Shown: positions 1 to 8,627, counted from the first letter of the stretch. The stretch is DNA of 64,000 bases from Trichomonas vaginalis G3 (GCF_026262505.1 NC_067208.1:13835962-13899961); one strand, 5' to 3'. The notes: generated by a model not told the origin, from the sequence alone. A program made the numbers and translations.

Positions 1-552
1 GAAACCGTAGATTTGACACCACAAACAAAAAGTTCAGAACCATTGTCAAAACCTGTCAAAGAACTTACAGATGAAGAGAAAAATTCAATAATAGAAAGTG
101 CCAGGTCTGGAAATGCAAACCCTAACTATAAAGTCACTTTTCATAGAAATGGAACGGCTAGTATCTCAAAAAAGAAACAGACTCTCACAAATAAAATATT
201 GAAGTCTGAAGGAGCTTTCGAGACAACAGATGGAAAAGTATATTTTACTGACCAACAGTTCATTATAGAACATCTCATTGACTTAGAGTCGAAATATTCT
301 AAACTTTACAACAAACACAAAAAGTTGAAAGGAAAACAAAAACAGATGGCATATGATATTTACGAAGATACTAACGACACAACCATACCTGCAAGTGAGG
401 TAAAGTCAGAGGAACCGAAAAGTGACGAAAAACCGATAGAAGAAGGGGAGCCAAAAACTGAGGGTAGACCAAAACCAAAGTTTAGTCAACCTTCATTAGC
501 TGGTATGGGTTGGCGTCAAAGGCTTATGGTAGCTGGTGGTTATGTTAAGTAA
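1..552 (+). CDS. Maverick-associated protein of unknown function, 5' end cut by the window
   Basis: The frame is open from the first base, so the start codon lies to the left and the TTG at base 13 is unlikely to be the true start. About 183 residues are visible. The middle is lysine-rich and probably helical. A hydrophilic linker rich in Glu, Lys and Pro follows, and the last 20 residues form a compact end with GWRQRLMVAGGYVK. The next gene starts 33 bases downstream on the same strand, with a T-rich element in between. I do not recognise the family; position and composition suggest a structural or accessory Maverick protein. A function cannot be assigned. Confidence 0.6.
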   Translation, partial: ETVDLTPQTKSSEPLSKPVKELTDEEKNSIIESARSGNANPNYKVTFHRNGTASISKKKQTLTNKILKSEGAFETTDGKVYFTDQQFIIEHLIDLESKYSKLYNKHKKLKGKQKQMAYDIYEDTNDTTIPASEVKSEEPKSDEKPIEEGEPKTEGRPKPKFSQPSLAGMGWRQRLMVAGGYVK

Positions 553-565
553 AGAAAAAAAAACA

Positions 566-584
566 TTTTTTTATTTTTATAAAA
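566..584 (+). promoter_or_regulatory. T-rich Maverick upstream element
   Basis: ACATTTTTTTATTTTTATAA lies directly before the ATG at 585. Related T-rich blocks precede most other genes of this element (2481, 3600, 4811 and 5850 on the plus strand; reverse strand before 9047, 9674 and 11069). A shared promoter is an inference from position. Confidence 0.4.
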
Positions 585-1304
585 ATGCCCCTATATAGAA
601 TAGATAGAAAATCTGCTAGAATAAAAGCAGAGTTACAAAGATATGGTTGGAGAGTTTCGAAGAATTTTAAATATAGGAAGGGAAGACCCATAAAAGTCTA
701 TGACAAATTGTCTGGTCTGACCTACGAAATGGACTTAGAAACAGCGCGCGCAAACTATCCAAACAGATTAGAGAGGTTAGAAGAAGAACGTCTTATGAAC
801 TTGCCTTTCAATGTTAACGAGCCGCAAGTTGAAGGACAAGACGGCTTTGCCAGATTCTACTGGAAACATAACGAACAATTGCATCCTTTGAGAAGGAAAA
901 AAGGTAGTGCAGAGGATGGTCATGCTCCCATGGAAAGAACAAGATATGCATATGAAAAGTACCGTGAAGTTAGAAGTCAAATTACATCTGGTCGAACCTT
1001 TACAGTAAACTTTGACGAAGGAAAGAACAAAGAAGGCTTCATGGGTGTACTTGCTGCCATTCAAGACGGAAATAAGAAAGGACACAATCTCAGACTAACT
1101 ATAACAGATTTGGACGGTCATATATACTACTCACATGGCAATGTCACAACAGCCGCACAACTTCTTGACGCTTTCAAGACTACAAAGAGAGAACAAATGT
1201 TTGACTCCGACTCAGACATTTTGAATGCAATTGAAGGAATTGCAAGTGTAAAATTTGAATGGTACCAACCGAACCCTCAAGCAGTCAGACAACATGTTTG
1301 TTAG
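585..1304 (+). CDS. Maverick-associated protein of unknown function (239 aa)
   Basis: This is an intact 239-residue reading frame starting at an ATG preceded by the T-rich element typical of this transposon. The first 50 residues are strongly basic (MPLYRIDRKSARIKAELQRY onward), followed by a charged central part and a more hydrophobic C-terminal half with a possible alpha/beta fold (residues 140-235). I see no catalytic motif, membrane segment or signal peptide. It sits between two other unrecognised plus-strand genes with short spacers, as expected for a compact viral-type gene cluster. It does not look like the adenain-type protease, integrase or polymerase of Mavericks. Function is unknown. 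Confidence 0.65.
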   Translation: MPLYRIDRKSARIKAELQRYGWRVSKNFKYRKGRPIKVYDKLSGLTYEMDLETARANYPNRLERLEEERLMNLPFNVNEPQVEGQDGFARFYWKHNEQLHPLRRKKGSAEDGHAPMERTRYAYEKYREVRSQITSGRTFTVNFDEGKNKEGFMGVLAAIQDGNKKGHNLRLTITDLDGHIYYSHGNVTTAAQLLDAFKTTKREQMFDSDSDILNAIEGIASVKFEWYQPNPQAVRQHVC

Positions 1305-1358
1305 ATGAGAAATATGAAGTAAAAACGTTTTAAAACAGTATATTTTTACATATATTAA

Positions 1359-2218
1359 ATGTTTCAGGTTGAAAAACAAAGAACAAAAGCAGCAGATACA
1401 AAACCGTTAGACTATATCTTTACAAATGCCGGTAGAAATATTTCAGATGAAGAAATTTCATCCGGTGCTTACAGGTTTGACTATCCAATTCGTTGGCTTC
1501 AAAGTCCTTCAGATGCAAAGGCAATAGGATTTAGAAAAGTTTTGTTTTCAAAAAGAACTAACGCGTTTATGTTTGCGGTATATTTTCATGGGCGGTATAG
1601 AGGTCATGATGGTCTACTAGACAAATTTGACGAAATGAGAATCTTTACGGTTCGTTCAGACGAAAGTCTTGAGAAGACTCTAAATGACTTTCAAACTCAA
1701 ATAAACAAATACTACTGGGAATTTCAAGAAAAATACGATTCTTTACTAAATGGAACATACTATCTGAAACTAGAATATGACAAGATGAACTCCACAGTTT
1801 CATTTCAAAGGATTGAAAATAACCCTCCAAGAGATACACAGTTTTTATTTTGGCAAGTAGACAAACGTTCTTGGGCACAATTTCTTCGGTTACTAAACCA
1901 GAACGAACCATTACCACCTGACGGTCCGTTCTGGTTTATACGCCACCAACAGATTTGACAGTTTATAGAAACGTGTTTGACCCTCAAAATGTCATGTGTC
2001 ATGCAAGTTTTAGTTCAAGCAACAATAGTTTTCTTTGTATTGGTAAGGACTTTTATGACCTTACCTCTAAATTCTACGAACCACCTAGTAACAGTTTCTC
2101 TGACTTTCAAGTCTGGTTCACAACAAACGGTGTGCAGCATATTGTTCCATTGTACTACGACTTTTATCTCGAATTGTCTTTCATATATAACTACGGAGAA
2201 GTGCTGAAAAAGTATTGA
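1359..2218 (+). pseudogene. Frameshifted Maverick-associated gene, unknown function
   Basis: One frame runs from the ATG at 1359 to a TGA at 1956-1958 (199 codons). An overlapping frame, open across about 1935-2218, continues with protein-like sequence ending in GEVLKKY before a stop. The simplest reading is one gene of about 285 codons broken by a one-base frameshift near 1,935-1,955. Both pieces are rich in aromatic residues (Trp, Tyr, Phe) and could form a beta-rich fold, but I recognise no family. It follows the 585-1304 gene by 54 bases. A T-rich stretch (1340-1358) precedes the start. A sequencing error in a homopolymer cannot be excluded, although several neighbouring genes are broken too. 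Confidence 0.6.
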
Positions 2219-2222
2219 AAAA

Positions 2223-2281
2223 TGAGTTTTGGTTGAAAAAATACGGTGGAGCCAAAAGTGGCTCGACCTCAAAACAAGCAT
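2223..2281. repeat. Inverted-repeat partner of 3412-3470
   Basis: About 59 bases here are nearly the reverse complement of 3412-3470; the shared core contains GGTGGAGCCAAAAGTGGCTC. The two arms flank the intact KilA-N gene. The core itself holds a small hairpin (GAGCCAAAAGTGGCTC). Confidence 0.7.
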
Positions 2282-2358
2282 TTTGTGAAGAATATACCAA
2301 CCCGCGGAAAACGGCGGGTTGCTTTTTATACAAAGTTCATGCAGGAATTCCGGATGAA
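2279..2358 (+). pseudogene. Short duplicated fragment of the KilA-N gene
   Basis: This stretch resembles 2702-2779 inside the downstream KilA-N gene, including the part encoding CFLYKVHAGIPDE. It is too short to encode a domain and is followed by unrelated repeats, so it looks like a leftover from duplication or gene conversion between KilA-N genes of this element. Confidence 0.7.
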
Positions 2359-2407
2359 TTTCCTTAAGACAGAAAAAGTGAGTTAAAATGAGATTTTCAT
2401 CGTTGTG

Positions 2408-2468
2408 GTCCGACGGTTAAGCCACAAACGAATGTCCGACGGTTAAGCCACAAACGAATGTCCGACGT
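2408..2468. repeat. 26-bp tandem repeat, about 2.3 copies
   Basis: GTCCGACGGTTAAGCCACAA with CGAAT recurs at 2408, 2434 and, partly, 2460. The same CACAAACGAATGTCCGACGT word reappears at 7131-7150, at the edge of another repeat block of the same Maverick. Confidence 0.75.
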
Positions 2469-2480
2469 ACCACCAAAAAA

Positions 2481-2509
2481 TATTTTTTATTTTTATTGTA
2501 AGAACAGAA
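2481..2509 (+). promoter_or_regulatory. Conserved Maverick upstream element
   Basis: A T-rich block followed by ATTGTAAGAACA ends a few bases before the ATG at 2510. Close relatives precede the starts at 3626, 4843 and 5879. A core promoter or transcription start region is inferred from this recurrence. Confidence 0.55.
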
Positions 2510-3172
2510 ATGTCAGTCGAAGCAAAAACGTTCACGAACAAATCTAATGGCGAAACATTCACAAAAGGCACTTACAATGGTATTGAAGTCTTACGTAGAG
2601 ACAAGGATGGTTATATAAATGTAACAAATATGTGTCAGCAGTTTAGGAAAGACTTTAGAAAGTTGTTGGAAAATAAGTCCTGGGAAGAGTATTATACGGC
2701 ATTTTGTGAAGAATATACCAACCGCCGGAATTCCGACGGTTGCTTTTTATACAAGGTTCATGCAGGAATTCCTGATGAAATCAAACAGGTTAGAGGAACG
2801 TATGTAGACCCAAGACTCGTAAACTATATAGCAATGTGGGCTTCTCCAAAATATTGCATAGCAGTTGGAAAAATTCTGGACTCCATAGACAAGAAAGTTC
2901 ATGAGAAGTTAGATGAAGAAGAACTTGAAGATACAGTAGAGAATGCAAAACCTTTGTTTGAAGAAGAAGTTAGAAAAATGCATGAAAAACAAATAGAACA
3001 TGAACGTGAGATATGTTCTGGTTATAGAGATTCTCCATACGAACTAGACCAATGGGAACAAGAAGATTTAAAGAGAGAATTTAGAGAATATGAACTCGCT
3101 AAGATAACATTAGAAGCTGCAGAAAAGAAGTTAAAAGTTTGGGGTTGTTTTGTACAAAAATATTGTGAGTAA
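2510..3172 (+). CDS. KilA-N domain protein
   Basis: This intact 220-residue protein has a KilA-N DNA-binding domain over roughly residues 22-130. Visible landmarks are GYINVTNMC near residue 36, the VHAGIPDE segment, and RGTYVDPRLVNYIAMWASP followed by YCIAVGKILDSID, the helical core of the family. The C-terminal 80 residues are charged and likely coiled-coil. KilA-N proteins are common in large DNA viruses and are greatly expanded in trichomonads; they are thought to bind DNA, but the role in Mavericks is not established. The start is set by the conserved upstream element ending just before the ATG. It is flanked by inverted repeats and followed by three copies of a hairpin repeat. Confidence 0.9.
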   Translation: MSVEAKTFTNKSNGETFTKGTYNGIEVLRRDKDGYINVTNMCQQFRKDFRKLLENKSWEEYYTAFCEEYTNRRNSDGCFLYKVHAGIPDEIKQVRGTYVDPRLVNYIAMWASPKYCIAVGKILDSIDKKVHEKLDEEELEDTVENAKPLFEEEVRKMHEKQIEHEREICSGYRDSPYELDQWEQEDLKREFREYELAKITLEAAEKKLKVWGCFVQKYCE

Positions 3173-3191
3173 ATGAACCATTTATTTTCGA

Positions 3192-3549
3192 CAAAAATAT
3201 ATTTTAGGGTAGAAGGTTAGATATAACCTGTCTTCTACCCTCTTTTCTACCCTCTTGAATTTTCATGACTTCTTCGTAAATGTTTTGTCATGAATTTCAT
3301 CGTAATGAGTGTAAATGACCCAAAAATATATTTTAGGGTAGAAGGTTAGATATAACCTGTCTTCTAACCTCTTTTCTACCCTCTTGAATTTTCATGAATT
3401 TTATACAGAAAATGCTTGTTTTGAGGTCGAGCCACTTTTGGCTCCACCGTATTCTTTCAACCAAAACTCATGAATTCGGCAAAAATATATTTTAGGGTAG
3501 AAGGTTAGATATAACCTCTTTTCTAACCTCTTTTCTACCCTCTTGAATT
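3192..3549. repeat. Three copies of a hairpin intergenic repeat
   Basis: Copies lie at about 3192-3258, 3322-3390 and 3481-3549. Each begins AAAAATATATTTTAGGGTAG, continues with GGTTAGATATAACC and ends CTACCCTCTTGAAT. GGGTAGAAG and CTTCTACCC can pair, giving a stem-loop. Five more copies occur in this Maverick in both orientations, always outside genes. A terminator or insulator role is possible but unproven. The DNA between the copies shows no gene. Confidence 0.8.
3412..3470. repeat. Inverted-repeat partner of 2223-2281
   Basis: Nearly the reverse complement of 2223-2281, beyond the 3' end of the KilA-N gene. Together the arms bracket about 1.13 kb. Confidence 0.7.
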
Positions 3550-3599
3550 TGTCATGAGTTTTCCCGAAATAAAAAATAAAGTTGGTTTTTTTAAAAAAA

Positions 3600-3625
3600 T
3601 ATTTTTTTATTTTTATTGTAAGAAC
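3600..3625 (+). promoter_or_regulatory. Conserved Maverick upstream element
   Basis: Another copy of the T-rich block plus ATTGTAAGAAC, ending directly at the ATG at 3626. It argues against using the in-frame ATG at 3554. Confidence 0.55.
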
Positions 3626-4540
3626 ATGTTAGCAACAACAGCACCAAACTCGTTAGTCATGAACCCAACTTCAATGTTAGTAGAGATGAAAAGCTTCATT
3701 CCTTCTTCATATACTTTCGAAACAAAAATCCAGAAGATAAAGCAAGAACTTTTAACAAGTACTTTGGACTGTTGTGCGAAAGATGAAACAAATGAAGAAT
3801 ATCTTTATGAAATGCAGGATATTATTGACCATTTACCCAAATTGCCTGAAATCCAGCAACAAAAGCTTACTATTCCAGAATTCGATGAAATAGAAGTCAA
3901 AGCAACTGACTCAGTAGAAATAAAGAAGTTCATACGAAAGGTAAACTATGAGTTTCTTGGATTTCATTGCAACCACAAAGTCATGGACAAAGATTGCGAT
4001 ATGGTATATAAGAACATCTCTGACATATACAAATCTGGGGAGTTTAAGACCTACGACAACTTTGTTTCGTTAGTTGCTGAATGTGTATGGCAGATAAGAG
4101 ATAAAGATAGAAGAGGTAAGATATGGAATGAACAGATAAAACCCGCAACTTTTGAGTTAAAGAGAGCAATTGACGCCTTAGTCATACTAGCAGGTAAGGT
4201 TTCAGAATATAACGCAAAAATGAACCCGCAATGTTCAAAATGTAAGGCAGCAATAAGAAAATATAACTACTCAGTCAAAGAGATAGAAAGAATGCGAAAC
4301 GACTATGCAGACTTAAAGAGGGAGGCAGAGAAACCAGCAGAAGATAAAATGGACATGTTGACATTTCTAAACAAAAACTATCCAACAGCTGACGATTTCC
4401 TTCTTTCAGATGTCAAGAAGAAGTATAAAGAAACCTTCGGCATTGTTAAAACATTCGATGTACTGACAGAAGAAATAGAAGCTACGAAATTGTTTAGAAT
4501 TTCACGAATTCACAATGTTTACCATGTAAAACGCTTATAA
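3626..4540 (+). CDS. Maverick-associated protein of unknown function (304 aa)
   Basis: The frame is open from 3554, but the conserved upstream element ends at the ATG at 3626, giving MLATTAPNSLVMNP as the N-terminus and 304 residues. Most of the protein is predicted helical and charged. A possible zinc-binding pair (QCSKCKAA) lies near residue 204, followed by a coiled-coil stretch. The last 60 residues (from MLTFLNKNYPTADDF to HVKRL) look like a compact winged-helix-type end. I do not recognise the family. It sits between KilA-N-type genes, so a DNA-related accessory role is plausible but not shown. The gene's end (4517-4562) is duplicated at 5461-5506. Confidence 0.7.
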   Translation: MLATTAPNSLVMNPTSMLVEMKSFIPSSYTFETKIQKIKQELLTSTLDCCAKDETNEEYLYEMQDIIDHLPKLPEIQQQKLTIPEFDEIEVKATDSVEIKKFIRKVNYEFLGFHCNHKVMDKDCDMVYKNISDIYKSGEFKTYDNFVSLVAECVWQIRDKDRRGKIWNEQIKPATFELKRAIDALVILAGKVSEYNAKMNPQCSKCKAAIRKYNYSVKEIERMRNDYADLKREAEKPAEDKMDMLTFLNKNYPTADDFLLSDVKKKYKETFGIVKTFDVLTEEIEATKLFRISRIHNVYHVKRL

Positions 4541-4548
4541 AATAACTG

Positions 4549-4740
4549 GGGTAGAAAAGAGGTTAGAAAAGAGGTTATATCTAACCTTCTACCCTAAAAT
4601 ATATTTTTATTGAATTCTGAGTAAAATTCTGAGTAAAATGACATATGGAACACGTACTTTTTCAGTAAGGACATATGGGGTAGAAAAGAGGTTAGAAAAG
4701 AGGTTATATCTAACCTTCTACCCTAAAAATATATTTTTAT
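4549..4740. repeat. Two inverted copies of the hairpin intergenic repeat
   Basis: Copies at about 4549-4607 and 4678-4740 run opposite to those at 3.2-3.5 kb: GGGTAGAAAAGAGG first, then CTACCCTAAAATATATTTTT. They directly follow the stop of the 304-residue gene. The DNA between and after them (to 4810) contains no gene. Confidence 0.8.
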
Positions 4741-4810
4741 TGAAAAATGACCAAATTTCATGAATTTCCTTAAGATAGAAAAAATAAAATAAAGTTAGTT
4801 TTTTTTAAAA

Positions 4811-4842
4811 TATTTTTTTTATTTTGTATGTAAGAACAGGAA
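4811..4842 (+). promoter_or_regulatory. Conserved Maverick upstream element
   Basis: TATTTTTTTTATTTTGTATG followed by TAAGAACAGGAA ends at the ATG at 4843, matching the elements at 2481, 3600 and 5850. Confidence 0.55.
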
Positions 4843-5453
4843 ATGTTAAACACTGAGTTTGAAACAGTTAGAAAGATAGACAATGACACCAAAGTGGTTA
4901 GAATAGGTGATTTAAACGTAAGATACTCAAAGAAATACAACAAATATTCTTTGTCAGACATTTTATCTCCATCTGGAAAGAAAGCAAAGGACTGGGTTAG
5001 AATTGCTTCTAGTCAGAAAATTTTGACAAGAAATCCTGAGCTTATGATATCGGTAAGATTCTATGGAACTACAGCATATCTCATCGACAAAAGTCTTATA
5101 CCAATAGTTTTGTTATGGTTAGACCCAGTTGTTGGATATAACTTCATAACATATGGTTCATTCGATACGGAACGTTGCAGTGAAGGCTTACTTTACATCG
5201 TTCAGAAACCGAAGGACTTCAACACAAAAAGATATAAGATAGGAAGAACATATAATATAACTCTAAAGATAACAGTACAGTCAATAGAGTCAAGGTTGTG
5301 TTGGTTAACGATATGAGAGCTGCTGAAACAGAACTACTTGAAAAGTTTGAGAAAATGTATGGTGCTCCCACGAAAGGTAGGGAAACGTTTGAAGTAGATG
5401 AGATAGATAAAGCTATAAAAGTATTTGACGAAGTTGCTGAAAAATACATGTAA
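4843..5453 (+). pseudogene. KilA-N/MSV199-like protein with T5orf172 domain, frameshifted
   Basis: The first frame (4843-5316) gives an N-terminal region like the MSV199/KilA-N group: LSDILSPSGKKAKDWVRIAS, then a hydrophobic helix run ending in LWLDPVVGYNFI. It then enters a T5orf172 (GIY-YIG-related) segment at YKIGRTYNI and is lost. A second frame, open to a TAA at 5451-5453, carries the rest of that domain: MRAAETELLEKFEKMYGAPT and KGRETFEVDEIDKA. A frameshift between about 5,255 and 5,312 therefore splits one gene of about 203 codons. In viruses this pairing occurs in Bro/KilA-type proteins, presumed DNA-binding and possibly nucleolytic. With the break, the nuclease-like part is not made. 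Confidence 0.75.
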
Positions 5454-5460
5454 AAATAAC

Positions 5461-5552
5461 GTTTACCATGTAAAACGCTTATAAAATAACTGGGGTAGAA
5501 AAGAGGGTAGAAAAGAGGGTAGAGCTACCCTTCTACCCTAAATTATATTTTT
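5461..5552. repeat. Copy of the 304-aa gene end plus inverted hairpin repeat
   Basis: 5461-5506 repeats 4517-4562, the last codons of the 304-residue gene and its trailer, and runs into a sixth hairpin repeat (about 5492-5552). This shows segmental duplication or conversion of gene 3' ends inside the Maverick. Confidence 0.75.
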
Positions 5553-5679
5553 GCTGAAAAATGACCAAAAATCTGAGTAAAATGGCATAAGATTGCTATC
5601 CTCGAAAAACCGAGGATAGAGATTCCGTATGAAAATCATGAAGAACAGCGAGTAGGTAAGAAACCTTAGTCGTCAAAAA

Positions 5680-5796
5680 ACTCTATGAAAACAGTGAAAT
5701 TTCTCTAGACAGACTTTTTTCGGTCTTGCATAAAACTCATGAAAACAGTGAAATTTCTCTAGACAGACTTTTTCCCCAGTCGCCTAAAACTCATGA
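5680..5796. repeat. 54-bp tandem duplication of a KilA-N gene fragment
   Basis: GAAAACAGTGAAATTTCTCT occurs at 5687 and again at 5741. The sequence resembles 6085-6146 inside the broken KilA-N gene downstream (the part coding LLSEISLDEN), so it appears to derive from it. No gene is seen from 5,553 to 5,849. Confidence 0.65.
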
Positions 5797-5849
5797 AAAT
5801 CATGAATTTCCTTAAGATAGAAAAAATAAAGTTAGTTTTATTTTTATTT

Positions 5850-5878
5850 ATTTTTTTATTTTGTATGTAAAGACAGAT
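5850..5878 (+). promoter_or_regulatory. Conserved Maverick upstream element
   Basis: TATTTTTTTATTTTGTATGT followed by AAAGACAGAT ends at the ATG at 5879 and sets the start of the broken KilA-N gene. Confidence 0.5.
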
Positions 5879-6705
5879 ATGTCAACAACCGAGAACACAA
5901 CAACAGTTATAGTCCATGAAGCTATAAATGAAGAATATGAGTGGGTTCAGTTTAACAAACAACTCCGTCTCATTCGTTCGTCAAAAGACGATATGTACCA
6001 AATGCAAAGTATTTTTGACAGCATGTTTTGCTCCAGATACTAAACACGCAGACGACTGGTTCAAAAAACCAAAGCAACAAGAACTTTTGAGTGAAATTTC
6101 TCTAGACGAGAATTCTCGGCCTTGCATAAAACACATGAAAATCGTAAAAATTTGCCAATAAAATTTAAGAGGATATTATGTTCATAGACTTCTCGTAAAT
6201 AATGTGGCACAATGGGCTTCAGCTCGCTATTCATGGTATGTTTGTAAACTTCTTGACGAAATTCATAGACAAGAACGTGAAGAGATGGAAAAGAAAACTT
6301 CATGCAAAAGATGAAGTCATTGAAGCAAAAGAACAAAAACATACAGAAAAGAATACCACGTTCGGTACCAAAAGGAAAGGAAAAGAACTATAAGTATATG
6401 ATTTTACTGAAGAGATGGAAAATGAAGAAGACAGAGATATGGTTATGTTGCATTTAGTCAGAAGAAACAACAAAAGCTTTTACGACCTTGCTAAGATTTA
6501 CAAATCTGACAGAAATTGGTTCTATCGCGAAAACTTACCGATTTCAATGACACCGAATGAAGATGTGAAACAAATAGTTCAAGATACGTTACCTCAAACA
6601 CACTATGATATTAAAGGTTGTACAATACTTACATTCAAAGAAGATTTGCCGCTACTGAAAGAAAAAATAACAGAGTATTTTGACAACTTCAAACAAGCAG
6701 AGTAA
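5879..6705 (+). pseudogene. Broken KilA-N protein gene with conserved C-terminal domain
   Basis: The start after the upstream element gives MSTTENTTTVIVHEAINEEY, a KilA-N-type N-terminus, which stops at 6043. Protein-like sequence resumes in other frames: 5928-6161, then around 6200 (a stretch like the KilA-N core ending in helices), 6202-6393 (charged helix), and 6415-6705. The last piece is a clean 96-residue frame (FYDLAKIYKSDRNWFYRENL to the end) resembling the C-terminal domain often attached to viral KilA-N proteins (DUF3627-like; tentative). Several frameshifts separate the parts, so the gene is dead unless the final 96-residue frame is made alone. Confidence 0.65.
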
Positions 6706-6785
6706 ATGAACCATTTATTTTTACGCTTGACTTCAGATGGCTCAGGTAGCTCTATAAGGTAAATTGTCTTGTCAAATCCTTCTGG

Positions 6786-7130
6786 CATTCCAAGTTCTTC
6801 CTTCCGACATTCCAAGTTCTTCCTTCCGACATTCCGAGTCCTTCCATCCGACAGGAAAAAAATTTCCCGACAACTGGAAAAAAATTTCCCGACAACTGGA
6901 AAAAAATTTCCTGACAACTGGAAAAAATTTTCCTGTTGTTCGTCCGTAAACCATTCAAATTTTCGAAAATTGAGAACTTTTTGGTCGAACTTCAGGAAAA
7001 ATTTTTCCATCAGACAGGAAAAAATTTTCCATCCGACAGGAAAAATTTTTCCCGACAACTGGAAAAAAATTTCCCGACAACTGGAAAAGTTTTTCCCGAC
7101 AACAGGAAAAGTTCTTCCTTCCGACAGGAC
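6786..7130. repeat. Short tandem repeats of 21-24 bp
   Basis: Repeats of TTCCAAGTTCTTCCTTCCGA type (6786-6860) give way to TTCCCGACAACTGGAAAAAA units (6860-6935 and 7030-7115) with CATCCGACAGG variants. The block is open in several frames on both strands because the repeat lacks stops, so these frames are not evidence for genes. It separates the plus-strand gene group from the minus-strand morphogenesis genes. A proline-rich plus-strand stretch (7144-7215) after it could be the remnant of a coding sequence. Confidence 0.8.
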
Positions 7131-7232
7131 ACAAACGAATGTCCGACGTTCCTCTTCCTGAATGTCTTCCCAAACCAGAAGAACCGACAGCCCCAGCACC
7201 ACAACAGACTAAGACTCAAACACTTAGATTTT

Positions 7233-8110
7233 TCAAGCTTGACTTTTTACAATTTGAACTTTGTTTGCGTAGATATGAATTCTGAAAGAAGTATGAGGGT
7301 CTTGTATGACTTTGTACTTCTCCCAGAGTTCATGTCTGTCAAACTTACCTGCCATGGACTCTTTCATAAGTTCCATGAAATCGTCTTCGGACAATCCGGG
7401 GAAAAGTACAATGTCAGTAAGTATTCTCTTTACATCCTTACTTAAACTCTTTGCTGTCTGTACACAAATGACAACTGAGATGTTAAAGTGTCTGAGCTTC
7501 TTAAGAATTCGACACATGTCTTGTTCTCTGTTCTTTAACAAAGGATGAGAAGCAAAGTCATCTAAGATAAGAAGACATCTGTGAGGGTAAGTCTTCCAAT
7601 CGTAAGATTGCAATTTCTTCGAAATGTATTCTATCTCTTTCTGTTTGTTTCTGAAGTGTTTCTTCTCTAATATTCTCTGCATTTCCTCATTTGGGTCTTT
7701 AAACTTAGAATTGACATACTCATTTATAGCATTGTACTTCAAAACTCTTCTTTGGTACTTCTTTATCCAATCTAACAACTCAGAGTCTTTTATACATACT
7801 AACTTAGACTTCTTTATAATATCTTTGAACGAATTTACGGTTTGGTCGAATTGACCAGAAGTACTACAACAAATAACAACTAACTCATAGAATGGGTTCT
7901 TCTCATCTAGTTCTTGTTGTTGTGCAGCCATTTTAAGATAAGTGAAAGTCTTACCCGACCCAGGTGGTGCAATTAGACCTGTTATACCATTCTGAGCAAA
8001 TAGGAACTTTCATGTATAGGCTTTATCTGAGCATTTTCTAACTTCCTCTTGTTCTTGTTTAAAACATTCTCAAATTTCTTGTCAATGTCAGCAAACTTTT
8101 TTTCTAACAT
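7233..8110 (-). pseudogene. Maverick packaging ATPase (A32/FtsK-HerA-like), one frameshift
   Basis: The C-terminal frame (stop at 7233) contains, just upstream of its first ATG, a Walker A motif APPGSGKT (coded around 7,960), then LLILDDF as Walker B and a conserved VQTAKSLSKDVKRILTD helix region typical of viral DNA-packaging ATPases. The N-terminal frame, starting at the ATG at 8110 (MLEKKFADIDKK), ends in a stop at 7982. The two overlap, so one base is lost or gained near 7,985-8,000, just before Walker A. Total length about 292 codons fits the family. In Mavericks this enzyme would pump the genome into the capsid. The break removes Walker A from the N-terminal product. It is divergent from the gene at 8147. 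Confidence 0.85.
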
Positions 8111-8146
8111 ATTTTTAGAAAAATTAAAATTTTTATCTTTTAGAAA

Positions 8147-8545
8147 ATGTCTAGCGATTTCGCTATCTATATTCGAGACAAGCTTTTCGACAGCAAAACA
8201 TCTGTAGACCATAAAATCTTACATAGTGTAAACAAGAAAGGTGAATTTGTTCTAAAGTTCTGTTTCTGGGAATATGACAAGAACCATAAAACATTAGGCA
8301 GAGAAGTCTTTAAGTTTGTCAATGACAGACTTGTTGACAGAGATGACACCGATTGGAAAGATGAAGTCCAACAAAAGTTCTTAGAATGCAAAGAAGACAC
8401 ATGCGCTGTTCTTGAAGATGAAATAGGAAACAGAATAGAAGAGCTATTAAAGGACAAAGAACTTTTACATAAATATGGTTCTGAGAAATTTGACATAACT
8501 CCACCAGAGAAGAAGAAGAAGAGAGAAAAGAAGAAAAGAAAGTAG
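8147..8545 (+). CDS. Maverick-associated acidic/basic protein of unknown function
   Basis: A 132-residue frame starting MSSDFAIYIRDKLFDSKTSV, with a mixed alpha/beta N-terminal part and a lysine-rich tail (PPEKKKKREKKKRK). After the TAG at 8543-8545 the same frame stays open for 21 more codons (ending VRYDM) to a TAA at 8609-8611, close to the convergent gene ending at 8628. The TAG may therefore be a recent nonsense change or a sequencing error. It starts 36 bases from the divergent ATPase gene. It is possibly a DNA-binding core-like protein because of the basic tail, but this is a guess. Confidence 0.65.
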   Translation: MSSDFAIYIRDKLFDSKTSVDHKILHSVNKKGEFVLKFCFWEYDKNHKTLGREVFKFVNDRLVDRDDTDWKDEVQQKFLECKEDTCAVLEDEIGNRIEELLKDKELLHKYGSEKFDITPPEKKKKREKKKRK

Positions 8546-8627
8546 AAGAAAGAAGTAGAAGAGAAGAAAGAACCTGAACCAGTTCCAGAGAAGGTGAGAT
8601 ATGACATGTAAAAATAAAATTTTATTT

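Noticed and set aside
3554-3625. Longer N-terminus for the 304-residue gene
   Set aside because: The added 24 residues are coded by the T-rich upstream element (FFKKIFFYFYCKN), which precedes starts elsewhere.
6603-7219. Several overlapping minus- and plus-strand frames with FFPVVGK- or FPDNWKK-like repeats
   Set aside because: They arise because the short tandem repeat contains no stops in several frames; no conserved domain.
7258-8607. Additional frames opposite the ATPase and the 8147 gene
   Set aside because: Antisense shadows without recognisable protein character.
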